Positions 23,281-33,470 of a stretch of DNA of 64,000 bases are shown one piece after another (the stretch's first letter is position 1; every line of letters starts with the position of its first letter). Below the pieces are notes generated by a model. That model searched no databases. It had not been told where the DNA came from and worked only from the letters and a program-made list of their open reading frames with translations. Made by a program: the position numbers and the translations under genes. Origin of the DNA: Anisakis pegreffii (Eukaryota > Nematoda > Chromadorea > Rhabditida > Anisakidae); the NCBI GenBank assembly GCA_035041965.1, contig JAPYMA010000193.1, positions 1 through 64,000 on the forward strand, given 5' to 3'.

Positions 23281-23538
23281 AAAGATGCCTTGGATGGCTC
23301 ATACACAACAACAACACTGGATACACGAACAACACACTGACTGACTAATACAGAGGAACTGATATAACCGCACTGAGCTACCTATATAGTGATTGAGATT
23401 AGCTGATCACAAAACAACGGTCACGAGTTGCCAACGGCGGCCACAGAACACAGGACATGCAAAGCACTGTAGAGAGACACACAAGAAACCGTAAACAATA
23501 AACAAGAGATCACCGGTTTATCCCAACATCATCCTTCA
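23281..23538 (-). mobile_element. Truncated LTR fragment, family L
   Basis: Reads TGAAGGATGATGTTGGGATA on the minus strand from 23538 and matches the plus-strand copies at 31052, 36518 and 37999. It contains a TATA-like CTATATAG about 150 bp in. The match ends abruptly near 23281, before the distal part seen in the 36518 copy. Confidence 0.75.
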
Positions 23539-24133
23539 AGCCTAAGCCTGAGTTGAAGCTAATAGAGATTGTTGCTTCCTTCGTTAACAAAGTTAATCAA
23601 TCATCTTAATCAGTCAGCGATCACGTTTCGTTTATGTGTGTTTCCATCCAGTTGGCCACTGAGATGTTAGCGCTTATGTTCAGCTGTAATTTGTGTCGTG
23701 CATTCCGCGAAGGTACAATATATCATTATGTTAGACAAGGACGATGTTATATTTGAGGAGAGCTTCTTGTTTTGCACATATTTGACTGTGATAACCGTTC
23801 AAGGGGATTTGGGATGTGAGAGATTGCACCGTTTGGATGAGGCAGTCACGCAGCGGTGGTCTTTACGCAAGATTCGCTGGGATTCATGCAATTACAGTAT
23901 CTCATCTATATAAGCCGCTCGTCCAGAGATCACCGTAACAGAAGGTATTTGCTGCTTTCATGATATTATATTTATTATGCGAATACAAAATCAAAAATTA
24001 TTCATGCATCATGAATATTTAAAATTTTTAAGCCGTGTTAGAAAATAATAGAATAATATTATACAAATAGTAATAATAATAAATATTGGTTCTCATCACT
24101 GTATCATTTTATCACACTCTTCACAATCTCATC
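23539..24133. other. Intergenic DNA
   Basis: An open frame at 23698-23913 (plus) has no recognisable features. No gene called. Confidence 0.35.
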
Positions 24134-24159
24134 CTAGGCTGCTTCCGACTTTTTCTTGC
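24134..24159 (-). other. Possible alternative terminal exon (SKKKSEAA)
   Basis: After the acceptor AAATTTTAG there are 26 bases that continue the phase of the lysine-rich exon at 24725-24801 and end in TAG. They encode a tail that resembles the proposed last exon at 24494-24543. It may be an alternative 3' end or a duplicated exon. Confidence 0.25.
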
Positions 24160-24232
24160 CTAAAATTTAACTGATAACATGGTACCCGTGCGGAATAAAG
24201 AATTAAAACGTCAGTAACTAAAAAATATTAGT

Positions 24233-24248
24233 GATAATAATAATAATG

Positions 24249-24290
<42 letters not shown>

Positions 24291-24292
24291 TT
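24233..24292. repeat. (AAT)n microsatellite
   Basis: About 19 near-perfect units; degenerate AATAAC tracts continue to about 24470. Confidence 0.95.
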
Positions 24293-24493
24293 GTCAAAAA
24301 GAATTATAATGATTTTTAAAATGATAATAATAGAATAACAACAAATTATAATAACAATAATAACAAGGAATATAATAATAGATAATGGCAACAATAATAA
24401 ATAATCAATAATAATAAATATAACAATAATAATAATAATAAATCAATGGTAAATATCAAGAAAGGAATATAATAAAAATTCGTAGTCATTTTT

Positions 24494-26257
24494 TCAAAAC
24501 ACACTCTTTTTAGAACGCTTCTTGCCTTTCTTTCCGCTTTTGCCTATAATAAATCATAATTAATTTTAATGTTAACAAAACAATAACAATAATAACAATG
24601 ATACAAATAATAATAACAATAAAAGTAATAATAATGATATTAATAGCAATAATATATATAATCATCATAAATGGAAACGAACAGAAATAACAAAAAGAAA
24701 AATAGTTCAAAAAAATGAACGCACTTTTCTTGCGTCCTTTCTTTCGTTTTTTCTTCTTTGATTCGCCGTCCTCACCGGGTTTTCCAGGTGTCTCGACTGG
24801 TCTGTCAGAGTTAAGCATTAGATTCCAACTCGTCGACACAAACTCCGCTTCTGAACCTATCAGATCCCCTCCCTATCAATGCAAACCACCATTCCCGGTG
24901 CTGTGGCGGTAGCCACTGATTATTGATCTTGCGTCGAAAATTATATGCTATGCTCAGTCATTATATGCTAGATCGTTTTCGCGCCTATCATCCTCATGCC
25001 GAATTCTGATTGGTTGATCGTCACTAAAGGTCCTCCCAATTATACGATGAGTGATCATTGTTCTGTTTCGTCTCGTGTGCATCAGTCGTGTATTGTCTCC
25101 AAGTGTCGATCTACAGTGCTCACCCTGTGTTGAGTGTTACTTCACCCGTATTGTTATTGTTGTGTTTTAAGCCTAATAAATAGCAACTGTTTTTCCATTG
25201 TCACCATTCGGCAACACAACACCGGGAATAAGCTTTTTTCGTCTTATTAACGATCATCTCCCAATCAAAATAGACTCCCCTTATCTTCAGTTCCCTTCTT
25301 TTTCGACTGAGCTCTCATTCTTCAAATAGCAACCGTCTCCTCTTCAACTGGATTAGGCTCCTTTTCTTCACTTTTAAATTCCTCGTCGTCAATGAAGAAT
25401 CCCACCCACCGACCCCCCCTCCTCCCACAAAAAATCAACCCTGCACTCGGTTGCATCTCCGCGTTCCTTGACATAATCTCTCATTCGAAACCGAGCAAAC
25501 CTTGTTACGCTCGAATATGTCATGAGTTAACTTACGATGGTTCAGTGGGTACGGAATCTACGGCTACACCTGATGGACTTGTTACTGTGGTTTCTTCAGC
25601 CGTCTTCAAGACAGGAGTTGAGCTGGGCTGCTGCTTAAAAACAACAAATAGTAACGATAGTAAACCATATTCGAAGTTTCTGGCAATCATCGTAAAAATT
25701 GTCATGACGGTGATAAATCTTCGTAAAATAAATCAAATAATAAAGACCGGTGTGGTGGCCGATTGTGAATTTGCAACTGGTTTACTATCGGTGGTGGAGC
25801 CGTCTAAGCCCGGACCACTCTCTGCAGCAGCTTCGTCTGATGCCGGTGTAGCATCCTGGAACGCACTAATTAACAATACAAATAGCACCATCAATAATAA
25901 TGCTGATCAAAACGATACCGAAAGGAAATATCATCAAAAACAAACAACATGGAAACAAGAAAATTTAGTACCTTAGCTTCCTGAGGTGTCACCAGCGAGG
26001 GTGATGTAGGCTCATTTAGTACCTTAGCTTCCTGAGGTGTCACCAGCGCGGGTGATGTAGGCGCCTGAGCTGTGGCCAGAGGACTGGTACTTTGGATTGC
26101 TGTAGCTTCTTCAGTCTGAGCCTTTGCCTCAGCTCGTTGATTGCTTTCATTATTACTGTTATCAGTTTCATTCGTTAACGGAATCGCAGTTTTAACGGAC
26201 TGTGTCGATTGCGCTGTTGTGAGTGCAACCGATGGCTCATTCGCGCCTTCTTCCAAT
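24494..26257 (-). CDS. Thr/Ala/Pro-rich protein with lysine-rich C-terminus (probably secreted), 5' end uncertain
   Basis: Five minus-strand exons fit in phase: about 26257-25972, 25855-25748, 25633-25536, 24801-24725 and 24543-24494. The first is low complexity (Ala, Thr, Ser, Glu, Gln) and ends in two tandem copies of a 15-residue unit (PTSPALVTPQEAKVL and PTSPSLVTPQEAKVL). The next reads ATPASDEAAAESGPGLDGST. Then come SSTPVLKTAEETTVTSPSGV, TPGKPGEDGESKKKKRKKGR and a final SKSGKKGKKRSKKSVF before TGA. The upstream part is unclear. A leader-like start, MDFTAILFLIVLAIVAYIY, lies at 27114 behind a TATATA, and an exon at about 26690-26807 may follow it, but phases to 26257 were not resolved. 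Such disordered, basic-tailed proteins are often secreted or matrix-associated; this is inference only. A MITE lies just upstream. Confidence 0.55.
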
Positions 26258-26431
26258 TGAACGCGATGCTTGAATTCATTTCGATTGTTAGTTGCTGTTC
26301 ATCGCTAATTTTGCCGTCAATTTTGGTTTGCAATGAAAAGCTGACCGATGGCGAATACAATTCATGTAGCATAGCGAACGATACAGATGAACTCATCGAA
26401 ACAACGCACGTATTGCTCAAACCATCTAAAG

Positions 26432-26636
26432 CAGGGTTCCTCATAAAGGGTGAATTACCCGTTTGTGGGTAATTTGTTGGGGTGTCGCGGAGGTTGGTCA
26501 TGGAGGGACGGGAAATTAGTTCCGACGTTATGCGTGGAAATAGTATTACTATAGCAGTGAGAGGCGCGGGGCGAGGTAATGTCGACCTGCCGGATCATCA
26601 AAGGGGCAATGGGGTACCCAAATGTGGGGACCACTG
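26432..26636. mobile_element. hAT-like MITE, family M1, with 6/8 target duplication
   Basis: Termini CAGGGTTCC and (reverse complement) CAGTGGTCC. The flanks ATCTAAAG (26424-26431) and GTCTAGAG (26637-26644) agree at 6 of 8. It is the best preserved M1 copy. Confidence 0.75.
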
Positions 26637-27057
26637 GTCTAGAGCCTGGCTATGCTGCCCGTCTGATGGAAAACTGACTGACCGCGAGGAAAAAAGTCAG
26701 TACATGCACACAAAACAGGTGCACATTCAGAGGTGTTCTCTGTGCTTGCCAAATCAACAATCCAGCCTAGAATTTCATGAAGATAGATGATTCCCAGCGC
26801 TATTATCGTTAGCTGCGCGGAAAGAAAAATACCAATGAAGGAAGAATATGACACCAATGAAGTGATATTGGTGATATCAGAGATGCAGAAACTCGTAATG
26901 AACTGTTGGATTTGTTGATTAAATATAGAAATGAAATTCTATTTCTTCAAAGACGACAAAGCAATCAGGCTTAAAGAGAGTCTGAGCCTAAGCACAATAA
27001 TAATAACGACTACAACAACAGTAATCATAGCGCCAATAATAATAACCACCTTAACAA

Positions 27058-27114
27058 CGTAGATATATGCGACAATAGCTAAAACGATTAAAAACAATAT
27101 CGCTGTAAAGTCCA
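27058..27114 (-). CDS. Candidate signal-peptide exon
   Basis: From an ATG at 27114 the minus strand encodes MDFTAILFLIVLAIVAYIY, a good leader, with a TATATA-containing sequence about 45 bp upstream. It is the likely start exon of the Thr-rich gene or of a separate small gene; the downstream join is unresolved. Confidence 0.3.
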
Positions 27115-27285
27115 TCACAACGATTTTTAAAATCACCCCTGACCAACTGCTCGCCGTATATAATGGGAACACAATGGATTGGCAGCAATTTGTAACGGCT
27201 ATTTATAGATCAATCAAATGAATGAATATGATCAAAATTTGATTATATTCGAATATTATGTGAAAATCATTCTTTGAATATTACC

Positions 27286-27432
27286 TGGATTACCTGGATT
27301 GTCCAGACTATCGAACGTTTGTAAAGTTGCTGGCCACAATGCTCACGTTTCCGTGCACATTGTTTTAGCCTCAATTTACGCCACCCCGCTGGCTAGGCGA
27401 GCAGGCCAACCGAACACAACCGAGTAATTAAC
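27286..27432. repeat. Dispersed repeat R2, copy 3
   Basis: Matches the copies at 18962 and 19720: TTACCTGGATT, CGAACGTTTGTAAAGTTG, GCTGGCCACAATG and CGCCACCCCGCTGGCTAGG. Confidence 0.72.
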
Positions 27433-27995
27433 TAGTAGCCATGAATAATCAATCCAATAAATAATCATAACTCTAGTAATATAAATATTCTATTATAGAT
27501 AACATGAACAATTGTTGTGTAAACATTGTACTTTTCGAATTCCCAAAACATCATTTCGATGAAACGGTTCAAATCAAAACATAAAGATGAACATGTGGGA
27601 AAGGCAACGTATTTGTTGCATATTCGTTGCAAGTGAATTAGCCAACGCACCGATACCATCGGAAGAAGTAGTAACGAGAGTATGCTATGATAGTCAAGTA
27701 ATGAGGATACTGCTATAATAAATTTATTCAAAATACTACTGATAGCACTGATGAATAACGATTTAATGATATTGATAACAGCTACTGCGATAATGCTGAC
27801 TAGACTATCAATCACTATGAATGAGCAATATAATAGAAACATCTGCAAAACCAATTCATTCTTCCGAACTTAGGCAGTTTCATTTACAATTAATCAAGCA
27901 AACGATGTTTGACGCTAAGCGATCCTCCAATCGTTGATTGAATACTTAATTGAATGCGTCATTATGAAGATTGTTGTTATTTGATCACTGTTGGC
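27433..27995. other. Downstream flank of protease gene 1, duplicated with the array
   Basis: No gene called; the 129-codon minus frame has no family features. Bases 27632-27960 align with 33965-34200 (GTGAATTAGCCAACGCACCG against GTGAATTGGCTAACCCACCG). The old duplication that made the protease array thus includes this 3' flank. Confidence 0.5.
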
Positions 27996-30900
27996 TCATA
28001 AACCACTCAGTTGAGTCTGGGGAGTTTTTGGTGTCGCAAAACCGATTTGCCTTTTACCGAAATCGTGGATGTGACAATACTGTCGTATGAACGGATGACC
28101 CAGGATCAGCTGCGGTCCCCATCCTACGCCAGTCAACGGAGCCATCGCCAGCAAACATTCATCTTCATTCACCTGGAATTAGATTCCGCATAACATTACC
28201 GCCTACAATCTGACAGATAATCATTCTTCCCCTAACATCTCATAACCTACTAAACCTCGTAATTACTTGCAAATCCTATATAGGGCTAAGTGGATAACAT
28301 TCATTTTCAATTACCTGTGAATTAAATCCGTAATGCAAAAAAAAATTAACAGCATTGGGAGGGATGTTGGGGTCTAGATAACTTCATTCATTATCAGAAT
28401 TGAATATTCCACTGAATGCCGGGAAATTTTAACGGTTTTGATTAGGGATTGCACTGTTTGCGTAAATATGATTTGGAGCCTACACAACGAGGCCAGAAAA
28501 TGAAGGAACCTGAATAATGTAGTTGACCGGTTCAATTTCATAGGTATGATAACCAATTTCTAATTTGATGTTTTCGGTGTATCCGGAACAGTTCGAAAAG
28601 AACACGCCATTTGATTCATCATACTGAAAAGAAATGTGCTTCTTTTATCAAAAATGCTCGATGTTGCCTGGTAAACATACATTGTTGTGTGAACACCTGG
28701 CGGAATGAACCAAAATTGTATTGCTAGCAGGTGGCTAGCTGAAAAATGAAAGCGCACAAGTAACCAAGAGCATGACTCTGATTTTTCACACCATTAGACG
28801 GGAGCAAAGCCGCATCAAATGCTCTGTGCTCGCTTGCCTTCGCTCGATGAAACAGCGTTAAAAAGGCTTATTTAGCCTAAATAATACTCAATTTTTCGTT
28901 GAGTATAGGTGAAACCTCAAACATTCATAACCTACCTCCGAATGATGACCAATCTGCAAATCGCTCCAAGTTAACAGAACTGTACATGTACCTGGGAAAT
29001 AAATACCATACAAATGATTTCGACCTCACCTGCGCACCAAGTTCTACGGCTATTGAATTGATCAGTCGAGCTGGTCCTATGATTAATGATGTGCCGGTAT
29101 CGGAAATGACATCATATCTCACCGCCTTACTACGGTAGGTACCCACTGAGATCGATTTCATCGTGAAGTGCCAGTAAGAGGCTGATGAAAGTGATTCATA
29201 TATCTCATCACTGTTGCAGTGGTCGTGGTCCAGTCCGCCGTAAGTAATCATTCCATCAAATACATTATCCACCATGCCCTTAAAAATCTCCATACTATCC
29301 ATTCAAATTCAACTATCGCATTAAATTCGCTTTCTGATTCGCCTAGCAGATAGCAGCTCTCTCACGGTCAGCGGAGTATTTGATTTGGTAGAGTTCCCAG
29401 GCTTCAGCAGAATCTTATTGATCTTGCACACATAATGGAGGTCATCTTCGATTCCCCAGCAACCTATCGAAATGTATCGAAATTCCTATACTCCTTACGG
29501 TTCCCTGCCAGCTCATCGCATTTGTCTACGCATCCAAGCTTTTGGAAGATTGATAACTGAGGAGTCTATACCGACCTTATGCCCAAGCCACACGGTAAAA
29601 ACTGGTTCATCGAGTAGACCTTGCCTCCAGGCTCTGTTCAAAGGTGGTAAAATGTTGTTGATAGCGATCGACCTAAATGCGAGACCAAGAACTCCATCGA
29701 ATGGACTGTATTCGAGCGCGTTAACGATTGTTAACGCCTGACCGAATACCGTATTCGCTACTACTAGTTGATGCGATCCTATTCCACCTAACTGAAAGAG
29801 TCAAGAGATTTCATCCGTCTTTTCAACTTCAATAAGAATCCTGAAAACTCTTCCATTTTCCGTTATGTTCGTCACTTTTCCTGACTGGATGCGGTTATAT
29901 TTTCCGTGAGTGCGTATATGGCAGTGATCAAATTCATCCACACTCACTCACATGAGAAAGCAATGTTTTCAGGATTTGCAAACTTTTGTGCATGAATCGG
30001 CACTGAAAAGATCCTGACTAGAAACATTGGCAACAGTTTATTCATGATAACTTGGTCAAACAAAGTATAATCATTGCACTGAGCTGATTCTATGAATCTG
30101 CACCCTTCACAATAGTTGAGTTTCAGCGTTTCAGATCTGTTGAATGGTTTCAATAAAGAAGACGTGTTGTATATTTGCTCTTGATCACCTCACTTGTTAT
30201 TGGTCAACCATGCGAACAAAAAGGCTCTGACCTAACCGTTCCATAATGTATCAGAATGGTGGCGAAAGCACTTACGCGAACAACGTCGCTACCGAAGAAT
30301 CCTGACGAAAAAGCGTCCACATATCGAGCATTCCATTTTCGGCCATTTTTTGCACTGTATGTACCTGATGCGTTTGAATTGAAGCGATTCTTCCCTCTGC
30401 AAACTTGCTCAGACCTCCTGAAAATGAACCGACTCGTTGAACATCACGAGAACTGCACTATGAACACCTAATGTCTGCAATGACCCGACCATTCTTTTGA
30501 TTCCAGGATTAAGGTAAATCCTCCGAATCGCTTCTTAATTTTGGGATGATTTCGGGATTGCAAAACGCTCGTAAATCAACAAAATGGCAAAAGTGACAAC
30601 GTAAGTCGGAGCGAGACTTTGTGGTAAAGTGACTGTTGAACAAATATATTGCATTTTCCCCCATTCAATTGCAGTCAGTCAATCCAATATGAAATTATCG
30701 CTGTGAACAAAAAAAGATCTTACCCTATGTGGCAGCATTCTCTCGGACAGAATATTTGACACCGATGTTCTAAAATTATAATTGTTGATAGAAGATAGAT
30801 TTTACTGCAAAAACACTCTTCTATAACCCGTATGGCTCTTTTGCTCGTCGCGAACTCATGATGATACTTTCTATTTTTTTTTTGAAAATAAGTCGTCCAT

Positions 30901-32708
30901 AAGGTAAATCTAATTGCACGTTGAAGGATTGCCGTTTAAACGTTTTGAACATATTTGGGTGTGTGTTCGTTGAATGCAAGTCTGCTTTTGTACGCATGTC
31001 GGTATACTTGCTTTTGTTTTTGTATTTACTTCCATCTGTCTTCATATTCACTGAAGGATGATGTTGGGATAAACCGGTGATCTCTTGTTTATTGTTTGCG
31101 GTTTCTTGTGTGTCTCTCTATAGTGCTTTGCGTGTCGTGTGTTCTCTGGCCATCGTTGGCAACTCGTGACCGTTGTTTTGTGATCAGCTATTCTCAGTCA
31201 CTATATAGGTAGCTCAGTGTGGTTATATCAGTTCCTCTGTATTAGTCAGTCAGTGTGTTGTTCGTGTATCCAGTGTTGTTGTTGTGTATGAGCCATCCAA
31301 GGCATCTTTCGTCACTCAACCGTCAGTGTATCTTCACTCTACTCAACCATCATTATCGTCTCTATTTTTTTTGAAAATAAGTCGTCCATAAGGTAAATCT
31401 AATTCCACGTTGAAGGATTGCGTTTAAACGTTTTGAACATATTTGGGTGTGTGTTCGTTGAATGCAAGTCTGCTTTTGTACGCATGTCGGTATACTTGCT
31501 TTTGTTTTTATGTTTGCTTCCATCTGTCTTCATATTCACATGTAAAGGACACCATCGCTGCTACTGTGTATCGTTGTGAAATTAAATGCTGAATTTAGAT
31601 AAATGAATTCCGATTTTGCCAATGCGATGAGCGGCTTAGTGGTTGATTTCATCTGCCGTTGCGTCTCACAAACGACTTCAGTTTAATTCAGCATTTTATT
31701 ACGAGCTCAATTTCAATTTCCTTTCAACAATTTTGCGCAATGTTATTTGAGAAAAGTTATGGAGAGAAATCACTATAGAAGTGAAGGGGAGCTGATGGTC
31801 AATTGGAGTAAAATTTGACAAGAAAAGGAGCTCACTACTTAGCTGCGTGCAATTCGGTTGGCATACCACGTCGATATTTCCACAGTTCAAATCAGGTACC
31901 CATAAAGTTGCTGAGCCGGTGTCAACCACCACTGTGAACTGCTGCTCTGGTGTACCGATCGTGATGTTGCCCAGAAATTGGACGTCACTGTAGTCTTCCA
32001 GCTATAAAGCAATAGAGAATTCTAAATGAACAGTGAAAATTGCTGACTATATGAAAGGTTATAGATGGATGCAGTGCATGAGGCCTTCTCCTACCAAAAC
32101 TTTCGATATTTCAACATCAGGCAAATTTTTAAAATTGTTAGACCTGATACACGAGTGGCGTGACGAGCAGTCAGCTTGCATATAATCATGAGACCCCATG
32201 GCTAGACAGCTTGAATGATTTGGATATCAGTAAGGTAGTATTCCGGAGACAGAGAAAAATAAGCCAGGTCAGTAAATAATTATTTTCTCCGGCATAGTCG
32301 ACTCTGAATCATTTCCGAATTCATAAAATTTGTCCAATTCGAAATCACATAAAGTAGGAGGTGAGTGAACTTCCAAAAAATCTGCTCTTCTCACATGCAA
32401 AAGGTTACCTGGAACGCACAGAATCATCCAGAATGCTCGAAAATATATCCCTACTGAAAAATTCTTACAAGTAGAAGAGCCAAATGTATGTCTCTGAGAT
32501 GTTGATCTCGTCCAATCGATTTCTTCATTTCCTGCAGTCGGCGGTGTTCTACCCATTTCCCATCGCGCATCATCTGGATACGTTGGCTGGTATGTTTCGT
32601 CAATGGGATCTGATGGACTGCCGCATCTACACACCAGAAAGCGAAGCCCAAGGCCACCAAAACCAGCAATAAAAGTCTGCCGCGAATCATTGTTGGGGAA
32701 TCAAACAT
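27996..32708 (-). CDS. Pepsin-like aspartic protease 1 (ASP-1-like), eight exons, complete
   Basis: A secreted or lysosomal endopeptidase of family A1 that cleaves proteins at acid pH, likely digestive. The exons are 32469-32708, 31839-32001, 30724-30769 (46 nt), 30276-30417, 29576-29791, 29030-29278, 28510-28623 and 27996-28172. All phases agree, giving 448 residues. Residues 1-30 are a signal peptide (second Met in [19 protein letters not shown]). The propeptide includes [13 protein letters not shown]. The mature enzyme begins near [10 protein letters not shown]. The first catalytic motif is [11 protein letters not shown] and the second is [11 protein letters not shown]. Other landmarks are [53 protein letters not shown] and IGFATPKT. 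The flap reads [10 protein letters not shown] instead of the usual YGTG/YGSG. An eight-cysteine stretch follows the first DTG. Exon 2 could end three bases later. The first half is nearly identical to gene 2. Confidence 0.9.
30880..31051. repeat. Repeat X, copy 1 (upstream of an LTR piece)
   Basis: A unit of about 172 bp running from GAAAATAAGTCGTCCATAAG to CTGTCTTCATATTCAC. It recurs at 31370-31545 on the other side of the LTR piece and again at 37850-37998 and 38322-38490. Confidence 0.8.
31052..31367 (+). mobile_element. Truncated LTR, family L, in intron 2 of protease gene 1
   Basis: From TGAAGGATGATGTTGGG to CATTATCGTCTCTATTT, antisense to the gene. It carries the TATA-like ACTATATAGGTAGCTC. 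It ends in a T-run where repeat X starts again, so the distal LTR seen at 36518 is missing. Confidence 0.75.
31370..31545. repeat. Repeat X, copy 2
   Basis: The same unit as 30880-31051 with a few differences (AATTCCACG for AATTGCACG, one deletion). It makes an X-LTR-X sandwich. Confidence 0.8.
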
Positions 32709-32736
32709 CGTTCAATCTAGTGTTTACAAGATGACT

Positions 32737-32869
32737 TTATCAACTGACGATTCAGAAAAGAAGGAAGAAGTTGTCACACGCTATGGCACACAAAATAAGA
32801 TGTGTTTGATGACTTTATCGCCTCACAACACACCTCTTTCTCGTAAACTGAAATGACATCGTCAGATAA
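32737..32869 (-). promoter_or_regulatory. GATA-type sites upstream of protease gene 1
   Basis: Within 165 bp before the start codon lie TGATAA (minus, 32737-32742), CGATAA (minus, 32815-32820) and AGATAA (plus, 32864-32869). The first two sit in the repeated context GATAAAGTCATC. In Caenorhabditis, intestinal genes use TGATAA sites bound by ELT-2, so gut expression is a reasonable inference. The same sites precede gene 2 at about 39683-39815. Confidence 0.45.
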
Positions 32870-33229
32870 CAAGTTACCGAGCACAATTTACGGAACCAAT
32901 CACAGCGATCATCGAAGAATCATCAAAATAAGCTTATAATGTGGTATTGTTATCAGCAATTTGAAAGTGCAAACATGATGTGGTGATCATTTTCAAATAT
33001 TCTTAGTAATGCCAGTTATTTAAGCAGCCTAAAGCATACCCACATACTGATAAGGTTTTGAGAATCAATTGGAATGCATTTTTGCCAATGGATTCAGTTC
33101 TAACTTGAATGTGTACATCACATGCTCGTTGTGCGAGTGGAATGCTCGCAGTGATATGATTAAGAGAGCACCAATAACAATAATACGTCTTGTTTACAGT
33201 TCTTCGTAGTAACTTTTGGTATCGCGGAG

Positions 33230-33470
33230 GCTTCGGCGATGTGGTTTGATCCACTTGCTAGTCGAATACTAAAGAATATTTTTGCTGTGTTGTACTGATT
33301 GCCATCAACGTCACGGGCGCTGCGGACGATGAGGAGTTTTTTGCTGATCAGTAAGGAGCTGAGTGATTTCGCGAATCGGTCCGTAACGAACGTTGTTTGG
33401 TTGCCCTTATCGAGGAAAATTCTTGTAATCATGAGGCTTTGGGGCAGTAATGGCTTACAAATTTCTGCTG
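33230..33470 (-). pseudogene. BEL/Pao-like retroelement protease relic (array copy 1)
   Basis: The minus strand reads ICKPLLPQSLMITRIFLDKG followed by NQTTFVTDRFAKSL. This resembles the DUF1758/A17 protease start of BEL/Pao elements, where a catalytic LDSGSQ or LDTGSQ precedes TFVT. Here the catalytic Asp is present but the Ser/Thr is Lys (LDKGNQ), so it is probably dead. No polymerase or integrase is seen nearby. A copy follows at 40176-40416. Confidence 0.5.

Noticed and set aside
30821..31051. A lysine-rich open frame (minus) in repeat X, next to a CCTTCAG acceptor created by the LTR edge
   Set aside because: It repeats in four X copies with frame differences, and the protease model is complete without it.
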